A stretch of 64,000 bases of DNA from Diospyros lotus (taxonomy: Eukaryota; Streptophyta; Magnoliopsida; Ericales; Ebenaceae), in NCBI RefSeq assembly GCF_014633365.1, contig NC_068350.1, positions 31,053,119 to 31,117,118 of the forward strand, written 5' to 3'. Under the pieces are notes generated by a model, which saw only the letters and a program-made list of their open reading frames with translations, was not told the DNA's origin and did not search any database. Numbering within the stretch: position 1 is the stretch's first letter; every line of letters starts with the position of its first letter. Positions 1-11,254 of the stretch are shown here, one piece after another. Made by a program: the position numbers and the translations under genes.

Positions 1-370
1 GTCAACCAAGTGTTTTAGTCGGTTGACCAAGTGGGCTGTTAGTCGACCAAGTGGTTTCAGTCGGTCGACCAAGTGATAATATAAGCCTCTGTTAGTTGAC
101 CAAGTATTTCAGTCGGTCGACCAAGTGTTTTAGTCGGTTGACCAAGTGGGTTGTTAATCGACCAAGTGGTTTCAATCGATCGACCAAGTGATAAAATAAG
201 CCTCTGTTAGTCGACCAAGTGTTTCAGTCGGTCGACCAAGTGATTTCAGTCGGTCGACCAAATGATAATTTAAGCTTCTGTTAGTCGACCAAGTGTTTTT
301 ACTCGATCGACCAAGTCCCTATTTAGTCGACTAAGCCATTTTCATCGGTTGACTAACTCTTTTATTCGGT
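1..370 (+). repeat. GTCGACCAAGTG short tandem array (U3-like part of an LTR)
   Basis: Imperfect tandem repeat of a unit of about 21-22 bp built on GTCGACCAAGTG, with variants such as GTTGACC and GTCAACC. Perfect GTCGAC palindromes occur for example at 42 and 64. It begins at or before the window edge. It lies about 1.2 kb upstream of the stem-loop at 1544 and seems to belong to the same LTR fragment. Confidence 0.85.
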
Positions 371-599
371 CAACCAACAGAATGCAATGATTCTTTCTTT
401 TTGGTCCGATTCTTTTCTATTGCTTGAAATTCTTCCCCAAAGCTCTTGTGATGTTTTAGTTGGCTTCAAAAATCATCTCGTGGATATGTAAGTGTCCAAA
501 AAATGGGGAAGTTAATTAATGGTGGGAATTAAAGATGAAAATCATGAGTTTTTAAATGGTAAATTCATGTAATCAACTTGTTTGACCTTGAGAAATAGT

Positions 600-970
600 A
601 TGAAATGAATCCCAATGAATAATGCTAAATCGCGTGGTGAAAATACCATTAGCTCATGTGAAGATATAATCTTGAAATGTCTAAATGTGCATGATGATCA
701 TGATGAGAATATTTCTAATAATGAAGCATGTCGATATGTTTACTTGAAAACCTTCATGAGCATTGCATAGTATTATTATTTATGGTATGGAAATGAATCT
801 CAATGAATGATGCCAAATCATATGATGAAAATATCATTGGCTCATGTGTGGATAAAATCTTGAAATGGCTAAGTGCGCATGATGATTATGAGGAGAACGT
901 TGCTAATAATGTAACATGTTTGATATGTTTACTTGAAACCTACATGAGCATTGCATGGTATTATTATTTG
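600..970 (+). repeat. Two-copy tandem duplication, period about 186 bp
   Basis: The block starting ATGAAATGAATCCCAATGAA at about 600 recurs with roughly 85 percent identity from about 786 (GAATCTCAATGAATGATGCC and onward), ending near 970. It is internal to the LTR fragment. Small reading frames in it are shadows of the duplication. Confidence 0.8.
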
Positions 971-1182
971 CGCACTTATTATTTTGCGCGGCGGTTATGT
1001 ACCGCAGGGTGAGAAAAGGATATCCTAAAGAGTGCCTGACGCGGGAAAGGTGGCCATAGACCCGGTAGGCGATGCTCAAGCCAAATGAATGGATAAATGA
1101 TTTTTCTATGTATATGTATGCATGCACGTGAATGAAAGGCCTTGAGGGATGATATGCTGCATGGAAAATTATATATATTCAT

Positions 1183-1424
1183 GAGAAATGAATTGATGCA
1201 TGAATTGCATAACGCCAATGGCCTGGAAATGATCATAATGATTGAGAAATGAAATGATGCATGAATTGTATAACGCCAATGGCATGGAAATGATCATAAT
1301 GATTGAGAAATGAAATGATGCATGAATTGCATAATGCCAATGGCATGGAAATGATCATGATGATTGAGAAATGAAATGATGCATGAAATGCATAATGACG
1401 ATGGCATGGGAATGATAATAATAA
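1183..1424 (+). repeat. 61-bp tandem repeat, about four copies
   Basis: The unit starts GAGAAATGAAATGATGCATG and contains CCAATGGCATGGAAATGATC. Copies start at 1183, 1244, 1305 and 1366, a constant 61-bp step, and the last is diverged. It is a minisatellite inside the LTR fragment. Confidence 0.9.
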
Positions 1425-1543
1425 TGGGATCTAATGGGAAATGTTACTCGTACTTGGGAAGTCGAGTCTATTCCATTTTGGTTTATCCATGCCTTAACTC
1501 TATTATCTTTATTGTTGTAATATATATATATATATATACTTGT

Positions 1544-1590
1544 TGAGCCTTGTGGCTCACCTTGCTTATTCCTATCATTCCAGGTAAGGG
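1544..1590 (+). promoter_or_regulatory. Conserved LTR stem-loop followed by CCATTCCAGGTAAG-like box
   Basis: TGAGCC (1544-1549), loop TTGT, GGCTCA (1554-1559) form a 6-bp perfect stem. It is followed by a pyrimidine-rich stretch and ATTCCAGGTAAGG, which looks like a 3' splice site joined to a 5' splice site. The same arrangement recurs in other LTR fragments in both orientations. The function is unknown; an RNA processing or polyadenylation element is possible. Confidence 0.6.
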
Positions 1591-1984
1591 ATAAGCTATT
1601 GCTGAGGGCGAGTCCAATGAGGCTAGAGCCCGAGGTTTAGTTGTGTACAGGGATGTCCCAGCCTCAAGATCTATGGGTGTAATGTTGAGGCCAGAAAATA
1701 GAGGGTTTAAATTGTTGTTAGAACCTTAGTGCCCTTTATTTGAAAAATGTATGGGCGGTAAGCCCAAGATGATAATGTAAAGGGTATGTAATATTTATTT
1801 TGAGCTCCTATCGATAGTGAGCAAATGTAGAGATGTTTTATTTTGGCTCCTGATGATCAGTGAGGAAGTAAAAAAAAAAAAAAAGAATTGGTGACAAATC
1901 TGAGTTATTATTTATGTATCCATTTTGTGACGACCTGCTTTCGGATTTCCTATGCTAGCGGGATGATCCGAGAGAGGGCCGCTA

Positions 1985-2239
1985 TAGGGATGCTCTTTCC
2001 TTTTTTGGGAGACACTTCCACAGTGGAATGCAATATTGTTGTGTTTTAATTGACCTTTGTTAATGGGTATTTCAAAGCTGTCTAGTAAGAGGATTTTGGC
2101 TAGGAATAGTTGGAGCAACTGACTTGGTAACAACTTGCTTACGACTGACACTTTTGTGGGCTCGATGATTTTCCATACTTGTTTGCCTATCTTGCAACAT
2201 TGCTAAAGAAATTGCAACAATATCATAATGTGTGGTTGG
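1985..2239 (+). repeat. Repeat U, fragment U1
   Basis: About 255 bp closely similar to 24361-24630, 28760-29010 and 50590-50830. Shared landmarks are GGGAGACACTTCCACAGTGG, TTGACCTTCGTTAATGGG and GATTTTCCATACTTG. It stops at GTGGTTGG, where an LTR begins; the 28611 copy is interrupted at the same base. Confidence 0.8.
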
Positions 2240-4152
2240 TGTAATACCCAGGAATGATTTGAGGTTATAAATAATATTTGATGAAGGGTACAAGTGAAAT
2301 TTTTGAAAAAATGAGGCTATAGGGTACACAACGCAGCTTTAGACAACCGAATTAGACGAAGAGAGTACCCCGGACCCTAAATAGCCAAGGAAAGTGGTAT
2401 AGTATTATCGAGTGATTTAAGTTATGATTTTTGGTGATTAAAGAAATTGGATCAGGAAGAGTTTTCGGTATAACTGTCGACTGGGCTGAGAAAATCGAAT
2501 CGACGTAGGGATCATCCGAGAAATCAATGGAGTGTCTTGAGGACCAATATTTTATATATAGAACAACCCTTAAGTGATTTTGGGTTAAAACGATCAATCG
2601 AGCTTAAGTGCAATTTTCTAAATTTGGCTGAGGGAGGTCAAAACGGTAATTTTTCAAGAATTTTGAGGATCAAATGAGAAGTACTAATCTTGTGGGTCTT
2701 AGTGATATAGTTGGATATGTCAGGGGTATCATAGAAAGGGCAGAAAAGTCATTTGAAGAAAATAGGGGGCTAAAGTGCAATTAAGCAAAACTTCAAAGTG
2801 TGAACGCAATGGAATTTCGGCCGCCGCACTGTCACCGCACGTGGAGGCTGGTTCCGGCGATGGGACGGTTGAGGGTGGCTTGGGGGAGGTCGTATACAGC
2901 GGTAGAAGGCTTGGGGAGCAAGGCTTGGCCACTGATTGGCTGGAATTTAGCTGGATTTTTGTTATAAATAGCAAGGGTTTTGGCCGAAAGTTAACAAAGA
3001 AATTGGCCGCGTTTTGGTGCAATTTTTGGAGCTTTGATAAAGGGATATTGGTCTCGAGGCATCAAGAAAGGTTTCTGGAGCATTTGGAGGGTTTTCATCA
3101 AAGTTTGGAGGCTGTTTCGAGCTTCGTCGGAAGCAAGTAGCGGACCGTCTAGGGCTGCCTGTAAATCGACTTTTAGAGGCTTTTCTGGTGGCCTTTCGAC
3201 CTGAAACCGGTGGCGTTGTGATCGATTCTTCAAGGGCTTCAAGAGGGTGTCATCGTTTTGGCCATCGAAGTCGTCGTCGTCGGCCGGATATTTAGAGAAA
3301 ATGGTGGTGCGTGGCTGCACGTGCCAGCCTTCACTCACACCCACGCGCTAGACGCGTGAGGGCGCGTCCGATAGGGGCAGTTTTGGTATTTTCTTTTGAT
3401 ATTTTTCTTAAATTATTTTAGGATTTATCATGTTGAAATATTTGAAAAAATATTTGGGGAGATAATTATTTTGGAATTATCAAGGTGAAAATTGGGAGAA
3501 AATAAAGAAAATTATGGAAAAATTAAGGAAAATGGATTTTAATGCTTCTTTAATTAAATATGGTGTTTAGGGAATATTGTGGCTCGAGGTTGACTATAAG
3601 TGCAAGAGTTTGAGATTTGGCAGGCAAATCGAGGCATTGCATGAGGATCGAGGCAATCCGAATACGTTCAAGTGAGTGGTCTGATTCTAGCTTTACCTTG
3701 TCTTGATAATGTGTTGGAATGTGTGTAATGGGTTTCGGTGAGCGGTTTTACCCTCCCAAACTTAGGTTACATGCCATTGGACCAGTTCTAGTGAGAGGTT
3801 TTACCCTCCGAAACTTGGGTTGTTTTGCAAATGCGTTTTACTTATGCATTTGTGGCATCATTTGCATATTGAACATGTGGTATATTGCATCAACTATTTT
3901 TACTTACAAAAGAGTCGGTGCATAGTGTGTGATTTTCATATCATCGGGGTGTCAATTTTAGTGTCGTTGTTGAGTCCGTATGGGATGGGATGGGGTCTTC
4001 TTGAGAATGGGACAAGGTTAATCCAAGTAAACGAGTGATACGGTAGGGCACTCGAGAGATTAAGTATGTTGCGGAAAGATCAACCCCAATGGTGTGTGGA
4101 ATGGATTTTTCACGGGAGGTTGAGTATGTCAGGGAGATTTCTCAAGTTAGAC
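2240..4152 (+). mobile_element. Tekay-like LTR, copy D1, 3' truncated
   Basis: Starts TGTAATACCCAGGAATG and is collinear with the complete LTR at 29011-31494 down to about 4148, after which the two diverge. It includes the promoter region with TATAAATAGC near 2961. The last roughly 550 bp of the LTR and all internal sequence are missing. Small reading frames on both strands (for example 2775-3140) are conserved only because the two LTR copies are similar and show no recognisable protein. Confidence 0.8.
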
Positions 4153-6056
4153 GAGTTGTAGAATAGTCGAGCCGTAGGCTCCATCGGAACAGTCCTCCCA
4201 TCTGAGACCTGTGAACTGTCGATAACCATACAATGCACATAAAAATGTAATGGTGTAATAAGCATCAACGTGATACATCGGTGCCCATACATCCAGGCAT
4301 CAGGCCATACTCTGCCCACATAGTAAACCACACGTAATGCATATGCCCGTGCCAAATGCAAACTAACCACGCTAGAATGTCCGTGTCCAAGCATACTCAA
4401 TAAATGAATACCCCAACATGCATCCCGAACCCATGTACATATCAAACCATAAACGGTAACACAACATATCAAATCATGCAGTAAAACACATAATGACAGA
4501 GCTAGTCAGTAGTATCTGCCACCGGTTAACGGTCAGTGACTAGGAATGTCCGCCCAATGGTCTACTTGAGGGCCATACAATAGTCTACTCCAATGTAATC
4601 AAAACAGTTGACCCCTGCCCCACTGCTCGATAGCTCTAGCCTACTCACACCTAGGAAATCCATAATCAAACTCGCACATCTAGGAACTTAGTCTCCAAGT
4701 TGGGTTCAGCATCATTTTGAAAAAAATGGGGGCGGTACAAACCCCTGTGAGTTTTCAACAACTAAAATTCTAGAAGTCCCGGATTTAATATAAATTATAC
4801 TAAATCAATAAATAATGCTAGGCGCTGAATTAGCAAAATGGAGGGGATAAAATACGAGAAACCACGAAGACTCTCACATGAAATTAAGAACATGAGGAGA
4901 GAGTTAGGAGCTTGCCTTTTAATAGAAGATTCCCACCTCCTTGCTCTGTCGCTGCGCAATTTAATAACTTTTACTAATTACACAAAACTTCAATACAAGA
5001 CCTATATGCGTATCTCCAATAATCTAGCTAAATCGGTATAAAATCAAGGTTATTACGGGTATAAGAGGTCACTAAAAATTAGAAAATGAGGAGGGCTTGC
5101 CTTATTTCACAGATTTTTTGCCCTAAATGTCCACGCACTGCGAAATAATAATAACACTAAAATAAGCCAAAATACAGCCTAAAAATAAGATTTAATTAGT
5201 TGAAAATGTTTAAAACTAGCTAATTAACCTACCTCGCCCTTCAGATCTTCACTTGCAAGGAATAAAAATCAATTTTTTGAATTTTCTCTTTATTTTCTCC
5301 CTTCTTCACGCTGTCTTCACGCCTGTTTCTTCTCCATTTCACTCTCTGTTTCTTCCACCAATTTAGCCTCAATTAAAACATTAAATAACAGCCTAAGCCC
5401 AAGAAAAATCGGCCAAAACACATGGCCAATTTGGGCTTAAAATTCGTGAAAATCAGAAGGCGTGGAAGCAGTAGCAGCATGGGCGCATTAGCGCGCGCCA
5501 CATGGCCACGAATTGGCTAGCACTGGCGCCCCAAAACGGCGCCCTTTTGGCCCTCCTTGCTATCCAAAATAATTTCCTTCTCCCAGCACATGCATGCCAG
5601 GACTCAAACCCGCGTCCCAGCCTTCCTCCTTGCACCCGCATGCCAGCCACACTAGCTGCTCCTTCATACATATAATGCATTAAATTAAATTTAAAGTAAC
5701 TCTCAGCCACTTCTAGAATTTACATTTTAACCCTATAACTTTCAAAAATTAACACACACACCCTACATAATAATAACTCTTTTAGCCCGAATTTGCAACA
5801 ATTACTTGCCCATCTCTCTAACACCAAAATAAATTAATATTTCCTTTTAACCCACAAATATTCAATAACCACCACAAATACAATAATTAATAATGATTAA
5901 CCATTCCCAAATAATTTAATTACTTACCCTTAATTTCTTATTTCCTCAAAATAACACAAATTATTATTTTTCCTTAAATCTCCAAATACCCAATAATGAC
6001 CGCAACACTGAGATTTATAATTATTTGTTCTTATCTCCAATTTTTGGGATATTACA
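4153..6056 (-). mobile_element. LTR fragment on the minus strand, starting at 6056
   Basis: Read on the minus strand it begins TGTAATATCCC at 6056, the usual TG start of plant gypsy LTRs here, and runs down to a breakpoint at about 4153. It is AT-rich with a GC-rich stretch at 5450-5660 and contains a tRNA-like module. No protein domain was recognised. Confidence 0.5.
5600..5654 (-). other. tRNA-like module (RNA polymerase III A and B boxes)
   Basis: On the minus strand TAGTGTGGCTGG (5654-5643) resembles the tRNA A box TRGCNNAGYNGG with two mismatches. GGTTTGAGTCC (5610-5600) resembles the B box with one mismatch. The boxes span 55 bp, the tRNA spacing. The cloverleaf is not complete, so this is a tRNA-derived relic rather than a gene. 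Confidence 0.45.
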
Positions 6057-6590
6057 AACACTCTTAAACTCTCCAAGAGTCGATGTGCCAAAGTGTAAAG
6101 TTATGGTTCAGTACATAGTCTTGGTTCTTAAACTGTTGCCTTTGTTCTATTATGCTTGCTGGACCTTGCGGCTTACGTTTGCTTGCATCATTCCAGATAA
6201 GGGTAAGTCACTGATGATGGCAAGCCAGGTGGTGCTCGAGGCAAGGGTTTACGCATGTATCCAGCGATCCCAACCACAAGGTCCTGTTGGTTATACCTCG
6301 CTGTAGATATTTTGTAATTGGGTCGTATGTTAGCTTTTGTGTTGCTCAGTGTAATTGACTTGAATGTATGCATAAGAATGTGATAGATGATGTATGAGGC
6401 AATAATGAAGCTCTGTTATTAGAAATGCATATGCTAGCTGGGATATGTTTATTAAGACTCTATCATGTGCCAATCATTCTGACGCTTCCCCTTGAATTTC
6501 TCGGTCGGGGTTTTCAAGGAAGAAGTCTCCATTAGTTTTTGGTAACCGTGTCAGCGTTTGGTCTCCAAAAAAAAATATAAAATATATAGG
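6057..6590 (+). mobile_element. LTR fragment, plus orientation
   Basis: Contains a decayed version of the conserved LTR stem-loop region: GCTTGCTGGACCTTGCGGCTTAC near 6155, then CATCATTCCAGATAAGGG. The ends are not defined. It lies between the minus-strand LTR start at 6056 and repeat R. No coding capacity. Confidence 0.4.
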
Positions 6591-6672
6591 TAAATTGGGG
6601 ACTTTACAATCGGGGAAAGGCCCCGATGGCTATTTTCAAATGGTCCCAAAGAGGGTTTCGAGGTCACCGGAT
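6591..6672 (+). repeat. Repeat R, left part, interrupted by a CACTA element
   Basis: Matches 21690-21776 almost base for base from GGGGACTTTACAATC to CACCGGAT. The rest of R resumes at 8278, beyond the CACTA element. About 20-25 bp of R present at 21777-21801 is missing at the junction. Confidence 0.8.
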
Positions 6673-6689
6673 TGAATCGTGAGCCCAAT

Positions 6690-7329
6690 GAGTTTGAATT
6701 CTTCAGGAGAACCCACACCAGGAAAGATAATCAAGGAGAAGAAGTGTGAGTCGATGACAGATCTAGGGCCGTCGCTGTAAGTGTGTTTTATAAATTAAAT
6801 TAATTTTTTTTAAAATAATTTCTTAATTCATTTACATGAATGTTTTAATTTTATAGGAAAAATATGAAAGATTGAGTGCGGAGGCATCTTCATCATCCGC
6901 AAGTACCGGAGAGTCCTTATCGCCTACAGTTAATGAACACGACATCTTTTATCAAGCTGTTAGTGGTCGGAATAGAAAGGGTCGAATATACGGGCTGGGC
7001 TCCCAAGCTAATTTGTTATATCCATCTACCGTCAATCGTTCTAGCCAATCATCTTCAAATATGTCACTAGAGTTTGAACAAATGAGACTTAAAGTCACCA
7101 ATTAAACGATGAGTTACTTGAATCTCGGGCTGAGAATCGGCAATTACGATAGTGGCAAGAACAAGTGACAGCGTGGCAGTCAGAAATGAATATAGTAATA
7201 AGTAGATTGACAAAACAATCTATTGTAGATGCTGGACCGTCGACTGTTCCAGGTGGATCTGACCCGATAGCTGATCAAGACAAGGGTGACAATGATGAAG
7301 ATGAAAATGATAATAATAATGACGATTGA
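6690..7329 (+). pseudogene. CACTA transposase-associated protein (Transposase_24 type), decayed
   Basis: Homologous to 20310-21037 in CACTA element 2. Landmarks are an NEFE-FRRTHTRKDNQG segment near 6690-6740, then an intron, then an exon from about 6857 with HDIFYQAVSGRNRKGRIYGL at about 6938 and a glutamine-rich coiled-coil tail ending in an Asp/Asn-rich run at 7329. Breaks are a TGA at 6747 where a Trp is expected, a 1-base loss near 7097, and a TAG at 7150 where Gln is expected. The protein is the accessory CACTA protein, presumably binding subterminal repeats. It cannot be functional. Confidence 0.75.
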
Positions 7330-7738
7330 TTGTAATTGAATGTTGTAAACATTGATGATATAAACGTGGTAATATTAATATTAATATTAAATTTTAATTT
7401 TCTTTTTAATGTTAAATTTGTTTTATTTTTAATGTGAATGTGAGTAATATTAATTTTTTTAAAGTTATTTTTAATATTTTATTTAAATTTTTAAAAAAAT
7501 TCTTGTTATTTTAAATTATTTTATTCTTATAAAAGAAAATATTAATTTTAATTTTAATAAATATTAATTTTTAAAAATATTTTAATATAAATTTTAATTT
7601 TATAAATTTAAAAATTAAAAATATATTTTTTGAAATTAAAAATATATTAATTTCATAAAAATATATTATTGATTTAAAATATTAATATTAATTTTAATAT
7701 TTATTTTTTAAAATTATTATTTTTTATTTAAAAATATT

Positions 7739-8270
7739 TGCGACAGGCTGTCTCGTCGCAGATTGGTCGTATTAATTTTATTATTTTTAAATAAAATTAT
7801 TTATTTAATATTATTTTTTTTATTTAAGAATATTTGTGACGGGAGTACTGCCCGTCACAGATCTGTGATGGGGTACTACCCGTCACGAAGCTCGTCGCAG
7901 ATTTAATTTTATTATTTTTAAATAAAATTATTTATTTAATATTATTTTTTTTTATTTAAGAATATTTGATCTGTGACGGGGTAATTCTCGTCACAGATCT
8001 GTGATGGACAGGACTACCCCGTCACAGATCTGTGACGGACAACACTACCCCATCACAGATCTGTGACGGGTGTCCCGTCACAAATCTGTGACGGAATTGC
8101 TTTCCCGTCACAGATCTACGACGGGTTACCCTCACCTCGTCACTAAAATTTTGTCACGCCCTCTTTTGTGACGGATCGTTACCCCGTCACTAAACTCGTC
8201 ACAGAAAAATTTAATGACGGATTTTATGTTTTTAGTGACGGATTTTTCCGTCACTAAAACTGATTTTTCT
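7739..8270 (+). repeat. CACTA 1 subterminal repeats
   Basis: Multiple direct and inverted copies of a CTGTGACGGG-type motif (for example at 7840-8220), separated by AT-rich DNA. In CACTA elements such arrays are transposase-binding sites. The 7340-7740 stretch before them is very AT-rich with nothing else visible. Confidence 0.8.
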
Positions 8271-8277
8271 TGTAGTG

Positions 8278-8800
8278 AAAGGTGTCTTCAAATGAAGGCT
8301 AAACCATTGCTGGGACCCAGGAGGCTATTGTCCTAGAAACTCTTCGGGGAAAGACTTATCAAGAAATTGCTTAAGACTTAGAAAAAATTTAAGGCACCCC
8401 ACAATAATATTATAGCATTAATTTTAGAACAAATCATAAGTTAATTAGCAAACTAAAGTTAGTAATTGCTAAATTTTGTAATATTCATTGAATCTTGAGA
8501 ATTTGGCAATAATTTAAGTGCAAGATTTGATATCGATATCAATCGATATATATCACATGTACCTGATAGGGTGACATAAATTCTTAAAGAATTATTGGTA
8601 ATTTAAAGGTACTAGCCAACACCGTGAATGGAATGCATCCATTTTTCATTTTTTTTTGTCATCTTAATCATTTAAATATTTAAATTATGATATATGTATA
8701 TGTATATGTATGTGCGTGTATTACCAATAATAATAACAATTATTATTTTATTAAGGTAAAAACTCAAATGTCGAAATAAATTACCAATAACGCTTAGACC
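8278..8800 (+). repeat. Repeat R, right part
   Basis: Continues R after the CACTA insertion. It matches 21803-22260: the GGTGTCTTCAAATGAAGGC segment, then CACCCCACAATAATATTATAG, then the block with GGTACTAGCCAACA and AATGGAATGCATCCA near 8608-8645. It contains no gene. Confidence 0.75.
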
Positions 8801-9397
8801 CACTAACTAGTCATTAAAAGAAACCCTACAATAACCCTTTTTATACCTTGCCCCAAGGTAGTTATCGATTGTAGTACTTGATCTCATTGGATAATTTTTT
8901 TAATTAAATTTCAAAAATAAAAATGAAAAAGTGTTTATAAAAATTAGAAAATGTGGAATTTCAATAGATACACTACAAATTCAAAACGCTCATGTTGAAA
9001 CAAGTGTATAAGTCGATAGATTTTGAAGAGTACAAATGCAAATTTTGAGATAAATATAACATATCGTATGTTTCTTGAAATTCCATATTTCCTAATTTCT
9101 ATATCTAAATTCTCTTTTCATATTTTCTTAAAATTTAATTTAATAGATTAAAGGTAAACATACGTGCCAGGACCACATTAATTAATACTTTTACTCTTTT
9201 TACTATTTTATCCTAATTATTTTTGTAAAAATTTTATATCCTTTTTAACCTAAAAAGAATCTTATGATTAATTTTTTTATATAGTTTAACAAGATATATT
9301 TTGTGCAAATATTAAAAATAATATACATGATATATATATATATATAACATAGTCTAAAGTTTATTTAAATCAGATTGTTCCCATCCTATGAAAAAAG
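8801..9397 (+). other. AT-rich DNA with no recognised feature
   Basis: Low-complexity AT-rich sequence. I see no coding region, no terminal motifs and no match to the other repeats in the window. Confidence 0.6.
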
Positions 9398-10075
9398 AAT
9401 AAGGGTAAATTGACACATACCTCTTAGGTTTTGGGTTTTTGACCCAGACACTATCTGAATTTTATATTTCGTTAAATTAATTTCTAAACTTTCTCGAATT
9501 AGGTACGACACACTTCCAGTGTTAATGAAATTAAATAAATTGACTATATACCTTTTTGGTCTTTGGTTTAGACACCCCCACAAATTTTATTTTTCACTAA
9601 AGTAGTCCTTGAACTTTCTTGAAATGACCAGGATGTGCCCTATAAGAAATGACTGTAATTAAACTAAAGTAAGTTTAAATTATTCTTAATTTCTATTTAA
9701 TTAAGTTAAATTAAATCAAATTTAATACCAAAAAAATTCAAAAACATTGGCTATGATTCGTTGGAATCCATAGATAGCTGATAACTAGTCTCTCTCTCTC
9801 TCTTCCTTGGTTTGTTAGAACATTTTCCATCAGTTAGAGATAATGACTGATTCGTTTTATTTTGTATTAAATGTTACTTAATTTAACTTATTTAAATAAA
9901 AATTAAGGATAATTTTTATTTAAATTATATTAGTTCCATTCATTTCCTACATAAGGTTCAGGTGTCGTCATTTTTTGGGGAAAGTTCGAGAACTAATTTG
10001 ACAAAAAACAAATATCAGGGAAGTCCAAGCCAAAAACCAAAAGTTAAGAGGGTATATGAACAATTTAATAGCATA
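9398..10075. repeat. Foldback (inverted) repeat, possible non-autonomous DNA transposon
   Basis: The segment at about 9525-9650 (GACTATATACCTTTTTGG and onward) is similar to the reverse complement of about 9945-10075. Both arms carry a TTGGTCT/TTGGTTTAGAC-like stretch, then a GTAGTCCTTGAACTTTC-like stretch. The arms are about 120 bp and diverged. A related direct copy of the outer arm lies at 9398-9490. It resembles miniature foldback transposons, but clear termini and target duplications were not found. Confidence 0.5.
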
Positions 10076-10329
10076 TCGTTAATATCATGTAATGATTTAT
10101 TTTAAAAGTTCATTGACTAATTGAGTGAATTTTAAAATTAAAAAATATTTAGATTAAATGACCAAAGTTTTATGATCTATTTATTCAAAGAATAAACATA
10201 TTTTATATCATGTAATGATTTATTTTAAAAGTAAGGTATAGCTGCCACTTTGTGTTATTATTTTATCATTTCTTCTTGTTCTATTCTTTTTATCCAAACA
10301 AATTAAAATTATATAACATTCAATATTTT
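10076..10329 (+). other. AT-rich DNA with no recognised feature
   Basis: Between the foldback repeat and the next R copy. It contains a short local duplication (TATATCATGTAATGATTTATTTTAAAAG-like segments at about 10080 and 10205). Nothing else was seen. Confidence 0.5.
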
Positions 10330-11000
10330 TTTCAAACAAGAGGAAAGGAAGATTCAACTATCCAAATAAGTAAAATGAAAATATCTCTTAAATCAATTTA
10401 TTTACAATGATCTAAATTAATCCTTTTCACTTGCAATTCTTTAAAGGTACTAGCCAACATGGTGAATGGAATGCATCCATTTTTGTTTCTTTTCGTCATC
10501 TTAATCATTTAAATATTTAAATTATGATATATGTATATGTATGTGTGTATATGTGTATATATAAAAATGGTGGTGCCATTTGGAAATACAACATATTTGT
10601 TATTGTCAAACTATAACAATTAAATTTATTTGTTAAGGAACACACAAAGCAGAGTTATTTTTCAAAATTAAGGGTCCAAGATGCTGCTAACAAGGTCAAC
10701 TAGGTCAGAGTCGGGGTCCTAAAGGTCGAATCTGGATGAACCCGAATAAGGGGTCTTCGGGGCCTTTGGGGCTATGTGCCTGGAAGGGCCTTTAGGGTGG
10801 TGGAGAAGAAAAACGAGACCCCGATGGATCTTCAGGGAAGCAGGGCTTACGGATCTTCGGGAAGGTAGGGTTGAGACTTAGCCTACGAGCATGAAAGATA
10901 TTAGAAAGACACGCGGGAGACTCTCCCACGCAAGCCCTCCGATGTCTAAGTTAGACAATAGTCCATGAGAAATGTTCAAAATATGTAGATAAATTAATGT
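10330..11000 (+). repeat. Repeat R copy, intact at two later insertion sites
   Basis: Collinear with 14620-15409 plus 21589 onward. This copy lacks the Cassandra insertion (site at about 10370) and the CACTA insertion (site at about 10931), so it provides the empty site for both. It includes the GGTACTAGCCAACATGG block at 10447 and a GGTC-rich stretch at 10690-10880. Confidence 0.85.
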
Positions 11001-11254
11001 CTAATGTCAAATATATGTAACATGTAAATATTTTTTATCCCAAAGAATGTTTAGGTTCCTAAATGGGTTGTAAAGAGAGAGAGAAAGTTGGCTAAATGGC
11101 TTGTCAAGGTCGGGAAAAAGATCCAATTGCCTTCGAGAAGGCATGTATTTATAAACGAATGAGTGGGTGAGGGGCCAGCCAATTAACTCGGGTTCAATGG
11201 AGAGCAAGTGCACATGGAAGGGAAAATGGATGGAATTTTTCTAGCAAAAAGATG

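Larger units (their letters stand above)
371..1984 (+). mobile_element. LTR fragment, family L1, plus orientation, 3' end truncated
   Basis: This region is related to the minus-strand LTRs at 43165 and 45367. All three share a block reading as a cap of TTATTATTTTGCGCGG followed by GGTGGCCATAG (here 970-1075), a stem-loop (1544-1559), and a terminal block resembling CGGATTTCCTATGCTAGCGGG (here 1935-1960). The expected end TTACA is missing, because at about 1984 the sequence switches to repeat U. No protein-coding region survives. The element class is inferred from the LTR-like termini of its relatives; the minus-strand copy ending at 43165 is followed by an initiator-methionine tRNA primer site. 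Confidence 0.6.
6673..8277 (+). mobile_element. CACTA transposon 1, 5' truncated
   Basis: The right end is the diagnostic TTTTTCTTGTAGTG, finishing at 8277. Before it lie dense subterminal repeats of the type CTGTGACGGG in both orientations (7739-8270). The left end has no CACTA terminus; the element starts abruptly inside a transposase exon. Flanks are both parts of repeat R. A deletion that removed the 5' end of the element and about 20 bp of host fits this best. Confidence 0.85.

Noticed and set aside
803..1012. Small frame of 69 residues in the tandem-duplicated LTR region
   Set aside because: The duplicated copy at 600-786 breaks the frame, there is no domain, and the DNA is clearly LTR-related.
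2775..3344. Frames of 97-121 residues also found near 29553-30126
   Set aside because: Similarity between the two places is at DNA level because both are LTR copies. The frames end differently and show no recognisable protein.
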